Notes: generated from the letters alone by a model not told the origin. 64,000 nucleotides of DNA from Palsa-506 sp963836355 (GCA_963836355.1 CAWIJO010000006.1:124001-188000), one strand, 5' to 3'; shown: positions 1 to 8,518, counted from the stretch's first letter. Translations and numbers: made by a program.

Positions 1-120
1 ACCGCCAGTCCGTCACGCACCTGCGCGGCTGGGACCCACTAGCCCGGTGAAGCCCTGGCCGCGCGCTTAGTGGCTGGCCCCGGAAGTAACTGGGGGGTTG
101 ACGGCTGCGAGGTCGGTGGT

Positions 121-447
121 CTAGCTGTCGTGGTCGGCGAGGTGTACTACGCAGGCGGTGTCGAGGGCTTCTTCCGGGGTTCCGACGGGTGATCCGGTGA
201 TTAGGACGGCGTCGTCGTAGCGGCCGGCCGCGGCCGAGTAGATCGCGAAGCCGAAGGAATGCGCGGAGCCGCCGTAGCGCAGTCGGCAGAGCGGGAGCTC
301 GGTGCTGTCGGGGAGCACGCCGGTGACGTAGGCGAATGGGCCGCGGAATTGCGTGGTGACGCGGGCCAGCGCGGGCCAGCGGTCACGGCCGTGGTGCAGC
401 AGCCGCAGGGTGATGGAGTTCTGGGTGGACTGCGGGATGGCGGGCAT
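121..447 (-). CDS. Hypothetical passenger protein inside the IS630 element
   Basis: A 108-residue protein starting MPAIPQSTQ and ending HLADHDS. An in-frame ATG 9 bases upstream (to 456) is an alternative start. The composition is protein-like, with a central segment LPLCRLRYGGSAHSFGFAIY and an acidic C-terminus, unlike the Arg/Pro-rich readings of other frames here. I recall similar small actinobacterial hypothetical proteins but no assigned function. It lies wholly between the terminal repeats and runs divergently from the transposase, sharing a short promoter region with it. It could be an accessory or regulatory protein of the element, or captured cargo. No catalytic motif was seen. Confidence 0.6.
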   Translation of the reverse strand: MPAIPQSTQNSITLRLLHHGRDRWPALARVTTQFRGPFAYVTGVLPDSTELPLCRLRYGGSAHSFGFAIYSAAAGRYDDAVLITGSPVGTPEEALDTACVVHLADHDS

Positions 448-537
448 GTCCCTCATTGTGCTGGCGGGGCCGGCCGGGCCCGCTATGATCATCGCCGTCC
501 AGGGGGGATTACCTGAGCGTAATTTACCCCGGGAGCC

Positions 538-1710
538 GTGATGCCGCGGATGCGTGCTGTGCCGGTCGTGCTGACCGCCAGCGGGCGGAAGACGCTGAAG
601 AAACGCGTGTATGGCCGCACGACGCCGTTTCGGGACCGGTTCCGCGCGAGGATTGTGCTGCTGGCGTCGCGGGGCTGGCCGAATGCCAGGATCGCCCGGG
701 AGCTGGGTACCACCGAGGATATGGCGCGGCTGTGGCGGCGCCGGTTTGCTGAGGATGGGCTGCCGGGGCTTTCGGACCGGCCGCGCAGCGGCCGGCCGCG
801 TCAGATTACCGCGCTGGAGCGGGCGCAGATTTGCGCGCTGGCGTGTCAGCTGCCGGCCCAGACGGGGGTGCCGCTGGCCCGCTGGACCGGCCCTGAGCTG
901 CGTACGGAGTTGCTGGAGCGGGGCCTGGTGCACGCAGTGTCGGTGTCGTCGGTGCTGCGGATTCTGGCGGAGAATCCGGTAAAGCCGTGGCAGCACCAGT
1001 CGTGGATCTTTATGCGGGATCCTGATTTCGCCGCGAAGGCCCGGGTCGTTCTCGATTTGTACGAGGGCTGGTATCAGGGGGAGCCGCTGGGCCCCGATGA
1101 TCGCGTCGTGTCGGTCGATGCGAAACCGTCGATCCAGGCGCGGGCCCGCTGCCACCCCAGTACGCCAGCGCGGCCGGGTAAGCCGGCGAAGGTCGAGCAT
1201 GAATACCAGCGGGCAGGCGCGCTGGCGCTTCTGGCCGGCAAGGACATCCACTCCGGCGAGGTCACCGCGACGTGCCCGCCCACGACCGGGATCGCGCCGT
1301 TCATGGCGCTGATGGACATCTACATGGCACAGGATCGCTACCAGAAGGCCCGGCGGGTGTTCGTAATCGTCGATAACGGCTCCGACCACCGCGGGAAGAA
1401 AGCGATCAAGCGGCTGAACGACAAGTACGCCAACTGCATCATGATCCACACGCCGCTGCACGCGTCCTGGCTGAACCAGATCGAGATTTTCTTCTCGATC
1501 ATCCAGAAGAAGGTCATATCGCCTAACAACTTCGCGAACCTGGCCGAGCTGGCGTCCACGCTGCTGGCCTTCGTCAAGCGGTACAACAAGACCGCCAAGC
1601 CGTTCAACTGGAAATTCACCAGCACCGACCTCACCCGGATGCTGAGGCGGATCGAGACCGAGACGCCCGCCCCGGCAGCCGAGCCGGCTACCACGCTACT
1701 GGCGGCCTGA
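538..1710 (+). CDS. IS630-family DDE transposase
   Basis: Full-length transposase of about 390 residues. Residues about 25-75 form a helix-turn-helix (RIARELGTTEDMARLWRRRF), followed by a second DNA-binding region. The C-terminal half is a DDE_3 catalytic domain: Asp in VVSVDAKPSIQ, Asp in VFVIVDNGSDH and Glu in SWLNQIEIFFS. Possible starts are GTG 538, ATG 541 or ATG 550; the purine-rich GGGAG just upstream is very close, so the true start may be 541 or 550. The stop abuts the right terminal repeat at 1711. No frameshift or missing catalytic residue was seen, so the element may still be active. Confidence 0.92.
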   Translation: MMPRMRAVPVVLTASGRKTLKKRVYGRTTPFRDRFRARIVLLASRGWPNARIARELGTTEDMARLWRRRFAEDGLPGLSDRPRSGRPRQITALERAQICALACQLPAQTGVPLARWTGPELRTELLERGLVHAVSVSSVLRILAENPVKPWQHQSWIFMRDPDFAAKARVVLDLYEGWYQGEPLGPDDRVVSVDAKPSIQARARCHPSTPARPGKPAKVEHEYQRAGALALLAGKDIHSGEVTATCPPTTGIAPFMALMDIYMAQDRYQKARRVFVIVDNGSDHRGKKAIKRLNDKYANCIMIHTPLHASWLNQIEIFFSIIQKKVISPNNFANLAELASTLLAFVKRYNKTAKPFNWKFTSTDLTRMLRRIETETPAPAAEPATTLLAA

Positions 1711-1745
1711 CAACCCCCCAGTTACTTACGGGGCCAGCCACTTAG

Positions 1746-3353
1746 CTTGGCGTTTAACCTCCCGGGCTCGGCGTGGTTTTTTGCGTCGTCTTCTTGATGG
1801 CGGCCTTGCCCACGTCGTGACGGGTGGCCGGGTGCCGGTTCTTCGAGCCGGGTGGTCTGCCGGGGCCGGGTTTGCCGGGTTTCGGTGCGGCTGTGAGAAC
1901 GGGCAGTGTGCCGTGGATGGCCCGGAATCCCCGCCGGACCCGCGCGGGGGTCAGGCGGCCGGGCAGGGCCGGGCGCTGCCAGGGCAGGCGCAGGTCTGCA
2001 GCCAGGCCGCGGGTGAGCCAGAGCTGGGCATAGCAGGCGAGGATCAGCCAGGTCCACCGGTCGGCGGCGGCGGGGTCGCGCAGTTTCGGCTTGGTCCAGC
2101 CGAGGACCTGCTTCAGGAACCGGAACGTATGTTCGATATCAAACCGGCGCAGGAACGCCTGCCAGCAGCGGTTCACCTCATCGGGATCCGCGTCCGGGCA
2201 GGAGGTCCACAGCCAGACCGGCTTGGGGGCGCGGTCGTGCGGCAGGTGCTCGACGGTGAGCTTGACCAGGGTGCCCTCGATGACCGGCAGTTCCCCCTGG
2301 TGGCCTGCCCATGCACCGCGGGCCTTCAGCTTGGGGTGCATGCGGTGCCAGGCGCGGGCGTCTGCGGCCCCGTACCGGGAGGTCTGCGTCGTGGTGTGCA
2401 CGTCCGGCCCGGGGCAGGCGGCGTCATCTGAGAGCTTGAGCTCGCGGCCGTGCCGCACAGGCGGGCCCATCTGGCCGGGCCGGCGGGGCGGCGGCGCCTG
2501 CCGCAGCACCCGGTTGGTGCCCAGCCGCCCCAGCACCTGCACGGGCAGGTCCGCCAGCAGCCAGGCCAGCCGGGCCGGCTCGTAGCCGGCGTCGAAGATC
2601 ACCATGATGTCCGGGTCGCCGTCGTGCCAGTGCCCGGCGGCGATGATCCGCTCGATGACCCCGCGGACCTGGGCGGCGGTCACCGCGGCCAGGTCGTCAT
2701 CAGGACCCAGCCGGACCGCGTCCAGCAGCCGGGTCCACGACGTCCGGCCCGGTTCCAGCGCGGCTACCAGCGAGTACGGCCAGCCCGGGATCATCTGCGC
2801 GCTGTTGTTCCCCCGCCCGTAGCAGTGGCAGAACGACCGGCCCGGGCTGGTCGCCGCGTCCGGCCGCAGCCAGTTGCTCACATCGACCGCCAGCCGGATC
2901 CGGCCATCATCCCAGGCCGGCAGCGGCACCCCGGCCAGTGCCCAGCGCAGCCGCGAGACCTGCACCTTCCCGCAGTTCAGCGCGTCGTACAAGGCGCCAT
3001 GGCCGCGCCGGTGCCCTGGCTCCAGCGACAATTCCGCCAGCATATGCACCCGGTCCTGCTTGCACAGCGCCGCGTCGCACAGCTCAGACAGCGCGTCCGC
3101 CCGGGCGGTGAAGCACCGGTGCAGCTCACGGCGGAACCCTGCCAGCCGTTCCCATGCCTGATCTGTCTCGTCCCTGGCGCCCGCCCGGGCCTCCGCCCAG
3201 GCCATACTGAAAGCCACGGTCGCCGCCCTGCGTCTTCAAGTTCTGTGGTGAGAACCCGAAGATGATGACGCGGTGGCCGTCTGCTATCACAGCGACACAC
3301 CGGACAGTACGGGCAAAGAGCTGCCAGGCAGACAGCAGAGGTTAAACGCCAAG
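1746..3353 (-). mobile_element. IS701-like insertion sequence
   Basis: The ends are perfect 16-bp inverted repeats at 1746-1761 and 3338-3353 (left end CTTGGCGTTTAACCTC). CTTAG occurs directly outside both ends: 3354-3358 on the right, and on the left once the neighbouring IS630 element is removed. This agrees with the YTAR-type targets known for IS701 elements. One transposase gene fills the element, and its TAA stop (1754-1756) lies within the terminal repeat. The element appears structurally intact. Confidence 0.8.
1754..3217 (-). CDS. DDE transposase, IS701-like (actinobacterial NF041680 type)
   Basis: A 487-residue transposase. The N-terminus carries the conserved ELSLEPGHRRGHGALYDAL region, typical of a large actinobacterial transposase family related to IS701. 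Candidate catalytic residues are Asp in RLAVDVSNWLRPDA, Asp in IMVIFDAGYEPARL and Glu in FDIEHTFRFLKQ, an IS4/IS701-style YREK-like motif. The first ATG (3217) is used; an internal ATG four codons later is possible. The frame is open throughout. The gene runs convergently with the IS630 transposase, and only the two terminal repeats separate them. Confidence 0.88.
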   Translation of the reverse strand: MAFSMAWAEARAGARDETDQAWERLAGFRRELHRCFTARADALSELCDAALCKQDRVHMLAELSLEPGHRRGHGALYDALNCGKVQVSRLRWALAGVPLPAWDDGRIRLAVDVSNWLRPDAATSPGRSFCHCYGRGNNSAQMIPGWPYSLVAALEPGRTSWTRLLDAVRLGPDDDLAAVTAAQVRGVIERIIAAGHWHDGDPDIMVIFDAGYEPARLAWLLADLPVQVLGRLGTNRVLRQAPPPRRPGQMGPPVRHGRELKLSDDAACPGPDVHTTTQTSRYGAADARAWHRMHPKLKARGAWAGHQGELPVIEGTLVKLTVEHLPHDRAPKPVWLWTSCPDADPDEVNRCWQAFLRRFDIEHTFRFLKQVLGWTKPKLRDPAAADRWTWLILACYAQLWLTRGLAADLRLPWQRPALPGRLTPARVRRGFRAIHGTLPVLTAAPKPGKPGPGRPPGSKNRHPATRHDVGKAAIKKTTQKTTPSPGG

Positions 3354-3358
3354 CTTAG

Positions 3359-3771
3359 GCATGTCCGGCAGCTCCGGCGCCCCGTAGAAGGCCGATGGCA
3401 TCATGCCCGCCGCTCAAGCCCAGGCGACGGCACCTGAAGTGTGAAGGCTGTCCCCGATGCTCGGGAGTTCACTATCGGTGGTGCTAGTGGTGTTGGTGAG
3501 GATGCTGGTGCGGCGCCGGTAGCCGCCGGGCCACTGCTACTGATGCTCGCCCTTCGAGGCCAATAGGAGTGCGGCAGGACTTGGCGGCCGGTGAAGGCCC
3601 GATCGGCGGCATATCATGCATGATCGGACGTTCGGCCGATGATCAATTCCACGATCTCCACGATCGTAGGCCCGGATCGGGCGGCTTCGAGCGCCGGCCA
3701 CTATGCAGAACCGGACGCCGTTGAGATGCCTGAGCTGCATCTGACCGGCGCAGGGTATCTAGGATCGGCCC
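3359..3771. other. Intergenic, no gene recognised
   Basis: These 413 bases separate the IS701-like element from the aldo/keto reductase remnant. Short open frames exist but none has a convincing product. A perfect 12-bp palindrome, ATCATGCATGAT, lies at about 3613-3624, followed by partly symmetric sequence near 3626-3645. It may contain the old reductase promoter, but no clear -35/-10 pair is visible. Confidence 0.4.
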
Positions 3772-4372
3772 ATGCAGCGCTACTCTCTCGGCCCTTTCTC
3801 CGTCTCGCGCATCGGGTTCGGCGCGATGCAGCTGCCCGGCCCTGGCGTGTTCGGTCCGCCGCGTGACCGTGGCGAGGCGCTGGCGGTGCTGCGCCATACG
3901 GTAGAAGCGGGGGTTGACCATATTGACACCGCGCAGTACTACGGGCCCGATGTTGCCAATGAGCTGATCCGCGAAGCACTGTACCCCTATCCCGCCACCC
4001 TTGCGCTGGTGAGTAAGGTCGGGGCGCGCCGTGACGGGTCCGGCGGATGGCTTGCCTACGACGAGCCTGACCAGCTGCGGCGGGGCATCGAGGATAACCT
4101 ACGCAGCCTCGGGGCCGGGCAGCTCGCTGCCGTAAATTTGCGGCTGCTGCAGGACGCGCCGCCGGACAAGCGTTCGACGACCAGCTTGCCGCCATGATCA
4201 GGGCGCGCGACGAGGGACTGATCGGGGGCGTGGGCCTGAGCAACGTGACCCGCGGGCACCTGCTGCGCGCGCTGGAGCACACGCCCGTAGCGTGCGTGCA
4301 AAATCCACTGAATCTGGTCAATCGCGCCTCAATGCCCGTTCTGCGCGAGTGCACCTCACGGGGGGTATCGCC

Positions 4373-4560
4373 CAGGGCTCCGGCAAAGTCGTGTTTCACG
4401 AGGGCATCAAGAGCAGCTTTGTGGGTCGGTCGGCGCGTGCGGCGTGATGTCGTAGGGCGACGGCGATGTCCGTGGTGCCATCGAGGCGGAGCAGGCTGAT
4501 CGCGGTGTTCCGCAGGGTGGCCATCACCTGGGGTCCGTTTTGCGGTGCGGATCCGCCCGT
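4373..4560 (-). pseudogene. 3' remnant of an ISAs1-family transposase
   Basis: Read leftward, this stretch aligns by eye with the C-terminal coding end of the second ISAs1 copy (5564-5720). Both share the pattern around CAGGNTGGCCATNANCCTGGG and the RIRTA-like codons near 4545-4555. The order of blocks is the same but the sequences have diverged, so this is a different ISAs1 relative rather than a recent duplicate. Only the end of the gene remains and it cannot encode an active protein. Sequence 4561-4719 continues without an assignable gene. One frame reads PNYPDANEVLPSIWEALDK, perhaps a fragment of another lost gene. Confidence 0.65.
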
Positions 4561-4719
4561 CACCACGTCACGCCGAGGCCATCCACCCTGAAACCCCAGC
4601 TCACAGCATGATCAACTGACTCTGGCGGCGCCATGCGTTTCAACCGGGGCCCAACTATCCTGATGCCAACGAGGTGCTGCCGTCCATCTGGGAGGCGTTG
4701 GATAAAGGGAGGCGTCTCG

Positions 4720-5577
4720 ATGGAAAACGACGAAGCACTCCAGCAGTGGAACAGCGCCGCCCCGGGTTGGGTAAGGTGGGAACCGGTTCATAATCGCATG
4801 CTCGCTGCGGCGACCCAGGTGCTGCTAGATCGCGCTGGCGTGGCCGAGGGTGGCCGCGTGATCGACATCGCCACCGGCGCGGGCGATCAGGCACTGGCGG
4901 CGGCCCGACGGGTCGGGCCTGAAGGCTATGTCCTGGCGACCGATATCTCGTCGGCGATGCTGGAGTTCGTCGCCCAGCAAGCGCGCGCCGCCGATCTAGC
5001 GAATATCGCGACGCATGACTGCGCAGCAGAAAACCTGCCGCGCGACCGGGCGCCCTTCGATTCCGCGATCTGCCGCCTTGGCCTGATGCTGCTGCCGGAC
5101 CCGGCGGCTGCCGTCGCCGCCGTGCGCGACGTGCTGCGGCCCGGCGGCCGCCTCAGCGGGTTGGTCATGTCCTCGCCCGCTGCGAACCCGTTCTATGTCG
5201 CCGTGCCATCGATCCTGCGTCGCCACGCCAACAAACCGGCGCCAGCCTCTGGTCCCGGTTTCTTCGCCCTGGCCGATCCGAAGGTGTTGACCGTGCTGTT
5301 CACCGGCGCCGGCCTGACCGACGTGACCATCACGACGCTCGATGCGACCTACGCGCTTCCCTCGATCGACGACGCCATGGTCATGATCCAGGAAGCCTTT
5401 GGTGCGGTCCGCGGTATTATCGCCGACCAGCCCCCATCCGCTCAGGGCGCCGCCTGGGCTGAGGTCCGCACCGTCCTCGGCCAGTGGGTGACGCCAGACG
5501 GTTTCGTCGCGCCGACCCAGTTCCACATCGCCAGTGGCCGGAAGCCAGGCCCCGGCAAAGTCTTTAGCACTTCATGA
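4720..5577 (+). CDS. SAM-dependent methyltransferase carried in the ISAs1 unit
   Basis: A 285-residue class I (UbiE/COQ5-like) methyltransferase. ATG 4720 is chosen because GGGAGG lies about 7 bases upstream; a longer frame to 4633 lacks such a site. Motif I is VIDIATGAGDQALAAA (about residues 46-61), the acidic residue after beta-2 is in ATDISSAML, and the post-I region is FDSAICRLGLMLLPDP. The last dozen residues (about PGPGKVFSTS) are encoded by the inner ISAs1 end starting at 5546, so the native C-terminus was replaced when the IS inserted. The substrate is unknown. It may remain functional because the catalytic core is intact. Confidence 0.8.
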   Translation: MENDEALQQWNSAAPGWVRWEPVHNRMLAAATQVLLDRAGVAEGGRVIDIATGAGDQALAAARRVGPEGYVLATDISSAMLEFVAQQARAADLANIATHDCAAENLPRDRAPFDSAICRLGLMLLPDPAAAVAAVRDVLRPGGRLSGLVMSSPAANPFYVAVPSILRRHANKPAPASGPGFFALADPKVLTVLFTGAGLTDVTITTLDATYALPSIDDAMVMIQEAFGAVRGIIADQPPSAQGAAWAEVRTVLGQWVTPDGFVAPTQFHIASGRKPGPGKVFSTS

Positions 5578-6717
5578 TCGTCCGCAGTGGCCGGGCAGGA
5601 CGGCGGGCGTGGTAGCGCAGGGCGGCGGCGATGCTGGTGGCCGGACAGCCGCAGGATGGTGATGACCAGGTTGCGCAGGCTGGCCATGATCCTGGGGCCG
5701 TTGGCGGTGCGAATCTGCGAACGGTCTTCATCGAAGTCGAGGTCACCCAGTGCAGGCGGTCCTCGATCCCCCAATGGCCGCGGATGATGGCCGCAAGCTG
5801 GGCGTGGGTGGCCTGGGTGACATTCAGTGAGGTGGCCGCGTAGCAGGTCTCGGCGGACCGCTTCCCTTTCACCGTGCGGCGGCGCACGATCTAGATGGCC
5901 TGGGCGGCTGGGGGAAGGCCAGGCCTTTGGCCACCGCGGTGACCTTCAGGGTGCGCCGCTCGGTCCGGCCGTGGCCGCGCCCGCGGGCCTGGTAAGCGAC
6001 CGGGACTTCCCGCCAGGGCAGGGCTGCGAGCTGGGCATATAGGCCGGGCTGGTTGCCCTTGACCGTGATCACATAGTGCGCGCCGCGCCGGGCAAGGTAA
6101 CGGGCGTGCCCCCGCTGGGCGTGCAACGCGTCGGCAGTGATGACCGCGTCCTGGATGTCCAGGCGGTCCAGCAGCTGGGAGAACATCGGGATTTCGCTGG
6201 TTTTGGCGCCCACCTCCACCTGGCCCAGCGCCACGCCATGGGCATGGTCAAGGGCGGCGAGCAGGTGACGGCCGCCTTCACCATCGTGCGCCGAGCCGCG
6301 TAAGGTCTTGCCGTCCACCGCGATCACCCGCCGTTTCTTCGGCCCGGGCGCGGTGCGCCGGGCCGCCCACTCGCCGACCAGGTCATCGAAGGCATCAGCG
6401 TCCAGCCGCTGCAGCACCCGCCGAAACGTTGATTCCGACGGCATCGCCCCGGTGACCCCCAGCGCCCGCAACGTGTCCTGGTCAGCATCAGCGGCCCATT
6501 CGGCGATCGCGGTGAACGACCGCGCCCCAGCCAGCACCGCGCACACCGCCAGCCCCAAAATGACCACCAGCCGGTGGCGCACGCCCCGCCGCTGCCGCGG
6601 GTCAGCCACCTTGGCCAGCACCGCCAGCAGCCCCGGCGGCTCCCCCGGGGCGGTTTTGGCAAGGTCGGCAAGGTGGCAGATGACAGGGGCAGTCAGCGAT
6701 GATGACGAGGCGGGCAT
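5564..6717 (-). pseudogene. ISAs1-family transposase, multiply frameshifted
   Basis: From 6717 leftward the first 282 codons are open and clearly ISAs1: an N-terminal associated domain (LLAVLAKVADPRQRRGVRH), Asp in VIAVDGKTLRGS, Asp in AVITADALHAQ and YVITVKGNQ. The frame is lost near 5915, and a TAG interrupts the original frame at about 5893. The C-terminal part is readable only by switching frames: RRRTVKGKRSAETCY, then IIRGHWGIEDRLHWV, then near 5745 FDEDRSQIRTANGPR, and near 5645 back to SIAAALRYHARRPARP. It is a dead transposase inside recognisable ends, so movement of the unit predates the decay or was driven in trans. Confidence 0.85.
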
Positions 6718-7391
6718 GGCTTCTCGCGGATGATCCGGCAGGTATGGGAACCGCCATGATCACCGCAAGGGCCGACCCGCGCTACCTGCTCATCACCAGC
6801 GCGTCGCCCAAGCCCAGCGTCACCCTTCAAGGACTTTGCCGAGGCCCTGGGTATCGCCTTCGTGCCCTTCTTCCCGCTGGGCTCCGGCTTCGCCCGGGAC
6901 AACCCGGTGCTGGGCAGCAAGCAGGTACTCAGCACGGCCGAGCGGCTTGGCCACACGCCGGCTCAGATCGCACTTGCCTGGATTCTGGGCCTCGCGCCCA
7001 ACGTCTTGCTGATTCCCGGCACCTCCACCATGCGGCACCTGGACGAGAACCTCGCGGCCGCCGGCATCACGCTCGAGAGGACGCCCGCCAGCAGCTCGCA
7101 GCCGCCGCCGACTAACCGCTGCCCGGCCGGTCTGTACAGGCCCTGGCACGCTGCTGGCAGCAGGTCACCGGCAGTCCGCCCCTGGGGCCAGGCCGCGTTG
7201 CCTGGCGTGATCATCATGGGCGCAGCGGCGGGGCCGTGAACAGGTATCCTGCCCGCGAACCCGGGGCGAGCGGCGCCGGACCGGGACGAGTCCTGGGCAG
7301 AGGATCCGGCCGGGACCCTGGCAGACTCAGAGAACTGACGCGATCGAACCGGTCGCGGGCCGGCTGACCGAACCGGATCGAGGTGATCGTA

Positions 7392-7994
7392 GTGACGACG
7401 CCGGTACCAGACTGGGACGCGGCCTACCAGGGCGGCACGCCAGCGCCGTGGGATATCGGCCGGCCGCAGCCAGCGCTCGCCCGCCTGGCCGACAGCGGCA
7501 TGCTGTGCGGCCGGGTGCTCGACGCGGGCTGCGGTACAGGCGAGCACGCCCTGCTGGCGGCCGCGCACGGCGCGCAGGTCGTGGGCGTGGACGTGTCGCC
7601 GCACGCCATCGGGCGGGCGCGGGCGAAGGCGGCCGGGCGGGGCCTGGCCGCCCGGTTCGAGGTCGCCGATGCGCTGAACCTGGCCGTGCTCGCCGTGACC
7701 TTCGACACCATCATCGACAGCGGGCTGTTCCACGTATTCGACGACGAGAGCCGCGCCCGGTACGTCAGCAGCCTGGCGTCGGTGCTGCGGTCCGGCGGCA
7801 CCTGCTTCCTGATGTGCTTCAGCGACCGCCAGCCGGGAAGCTGGGGCCCCCGGCGGGTCCGCCAGGACGAGCTGCACACCGCATTCACCGACGGCTGGAA
7901 CATCGCCAGCATCACCGCGAGCACATTCACGGTCAACCCCGGGCCCGGTGCCCCGGCGGTCCAGGCCTGGCTGGCCACCATCCACCGGCTGTGA
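7392..7994 (+). CDS. Class I SAM-dependent methyltransferase
   Basis: About 200 residues, starting MTTPVPDWDAAYQGGTPAPW. GTG 7392 is preferred because GAGG (7380-7383) is 8 bases upstream; an in-frame GTG at 7383 overlaps that site. Motif I is VLDAGCGTGEHALLAA (about residues 39-54), then VVGVDVSPHAIGRA, then FDTIIDSGLFHVFDD. The N-terminal WDxxYxxGxxPW pattern is shared with thiopurine/tellurite-type and small-molecule methyltransferases. The substrate cannot be named. It stands alone, with 276 bases of unassigned sequence upstream after the reductase remnant and a truncated convergent gene downstream. Confidence 0.85.
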   Translation: MTTPVPDWDAAYQGGTPAPWDIGRPQPALARLADSGMLCGRVLDAGCGTGEHALLAAAHGAQVVGVDVSPHAIGRARAKAAGRGLAARFEVADALNLAVLAVTFDTIIDSGLFHVFDDESRARYVSSLASVLRSGGTCFLMCFSDRQPGSWGPRRVRQDELHTAFTDGWNIASITASTFTVNPGPGAPAVQAWLATIHRL

Positions 7995-8047
7995 CCCACC
8001 CAATGCCAGCGCGCCAGCGCCGGCCTTGCAGCGTTCGCACTTGTCGC

Positions 8048-8300
8048 GCGGTCGATGCTGGCCACTCGCTCCAGGATCGCTGGCTCGGTGACTCTCGCCG
8101 CCGCGCGGCCGAGGGTCAGGTCCAGGCCGGCCAGCTTGACCGAAATCGTGCACGCCGGGTTCGACGCCAGGTTACGTGCCTGGCGAGTTCGGGGCCCGCT
8201 GGTGAAATACAGGTCGCCGTCGTGCCACACCGCGCCGATCCCGGCAGCGTGTGGACGCCCGTCCGGCCGGACTGTGCCGAGGAAGAACCCGGTGCCGTTA
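8048..8300 (-). pseudogene. Pyridoxamine 5'-phosphate oxidase-like protein fragment
   Basis: The recognisable piece begins around GFFLGTVRPDGRPHAAGIGA and runs through VWHDGDLYFTSGPRTRQARN to about ERVASIDR. This is the FMN-binding split-barrel pattern of PPOX/F420-dependent oxidoreductases. Upstream of about 8300 the frame no longer reads as a sensible N-terminus. After about 8048 the family's C-terminal half is missing and the frame runs into the 3' end of the convergent methyltransferase. Only the central 80-85 residues remain, so the gene is inactive. Confidence 0.7.
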
Positions 8301-8407
8301 CCACGCCCTCGGTGACGTGCTGGGCTTCTGGTATGGGCAGAGGCTGGCCTGGGTATGGGGCGTTGTGCTGGCAATGGGTGCTGCCTGGCTAGCGTCCCCG
8401 CTGGTGG

Positions 8408-8518
8408 TTACCGCGCGGCCAGCCAGGTTGTCCAGGCAGCACTAATGGTGTCGGCGGTCAGCACGATGCGGGAGTGCCAGCGCATTTCCTGGACGACCTT
8501 CAGGTCGGCGGCGGCGGG
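8408..8518 (-). pseudogene. C-terminal remnant of a tyrosine-type integrase
   Basis: The reading ADLKVVQEMRWHSRIVLTAD matches the C-terminal active-site region of tyrosine recombinases, normally DLKVVQExLGHSSIVLTADTYTSVLP. The conserved His (WHS) is present, but the catalytic Tyr that should follow TADT is absent (TADTISAAW). Everything N-terminal to this box is gone; 8519-8570 shows no further integrase sequence before the Rieske gene. It marks an old phage or integrative-element attachment event. No matching attachment site or tRNA gene was found next to it. Confidence 0.62.

Larger units (their letters stand above)
70..1741 (+). mobile_element. IS630-family insertion sequence with a passenger gene
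   Basis: The outer ends are inverted repeats of 31 bp (70-100 and 1711-1741) with one mismatch: left CCCCGGAAG against CCCCGTAAG in the right complement. TTA flanks the element at 67-69 and 1742-1744, fitting the TA target duplication of IS630 elements. Inside are a rightward DDE transposase and a leftward 108-codon gene. The element appears inserted into the TTAG duplication of the adjacent IS701-like element. A short inverted repeat (ATTAC/GTAAT, about 508-523) lies just upstream of the transposase and may be part of its promoter. Positions 1-66, left of the element, hold nothing recognisable. Confidence 0.85.
4373..6849. mobile_element. ISAs1-bounded composite unit carrying a methyltransferase
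   Basis: The outer ends are inverted repeats: left CAGGGCTCCGGCAAAGTC (4373-4390) against CAGGGCCTCGGCAAAGTC read inward from 6849, 16 of 18 matching. The 9-bp direct repeat GGTATCGCC flanks the unit at 4364-4372 and 6850-6858, within the 8-10 bp range of ISAs1 targets. Inside, from left to right, are a degraded ISAs1 3' end (about 4373-4560), a methyltransferase gene, and a second, longer ISAs1 copy whose own left end (CAGGCCCCGGCAAAGTC) is at 5546. The whole unit therefore seems to have moved as one piece, using the outer left end and the right end of the second copy. Confidence 0.82.
3772..7115 (+). pseudogene. Aldo/keto reductase, split by a mobile unit and frameshifted
   Basis: The N-terminal half (3772 to about 4372) begins MQRYSLGPFSVSRIGFGAMQ and has the aldo/keto reductase signature around DHIDTAQYYGPD. 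The C-terminal third resumes at about 6850 (FVPFFPLGSGFARDNP, then LIPGTSTMRHLDENLAAAGI) and ends at 7115 (EDARQQLAAAAD). Between them lies the ISAs1-bounded unit at 4373-6849. Besides the insertion there are three reading-frame breaks: near 4172 (CGTTCGACG where CGTTTCGACG is expected), in the G-run at 4360-4365, and near 7075. Joined, the pieces would give a protein of normal family length, an NADPH-dependent oxidoreductase. The gene is dead. Confidence 0.9.

Noticed and set aside
1..66. Possible C-terminal codons (ending WDPLAR then TGA) of a gene cut by the window edge
   Set aside because: About 15 codons are too few to identify or support a gene.
121..1461. A 446-codon leftward frame across the IS630 transposase
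   Set aside because: Most is antisense to the transposase. Only the last 108 codons have protein-like composition and are kept as a separate gene.
3537..3740. Small leftward frame in the gap before the reductase remnant
   Set aside because: No ribosome site, no recognisable motif, and the composition resembles random GC-rich translation.
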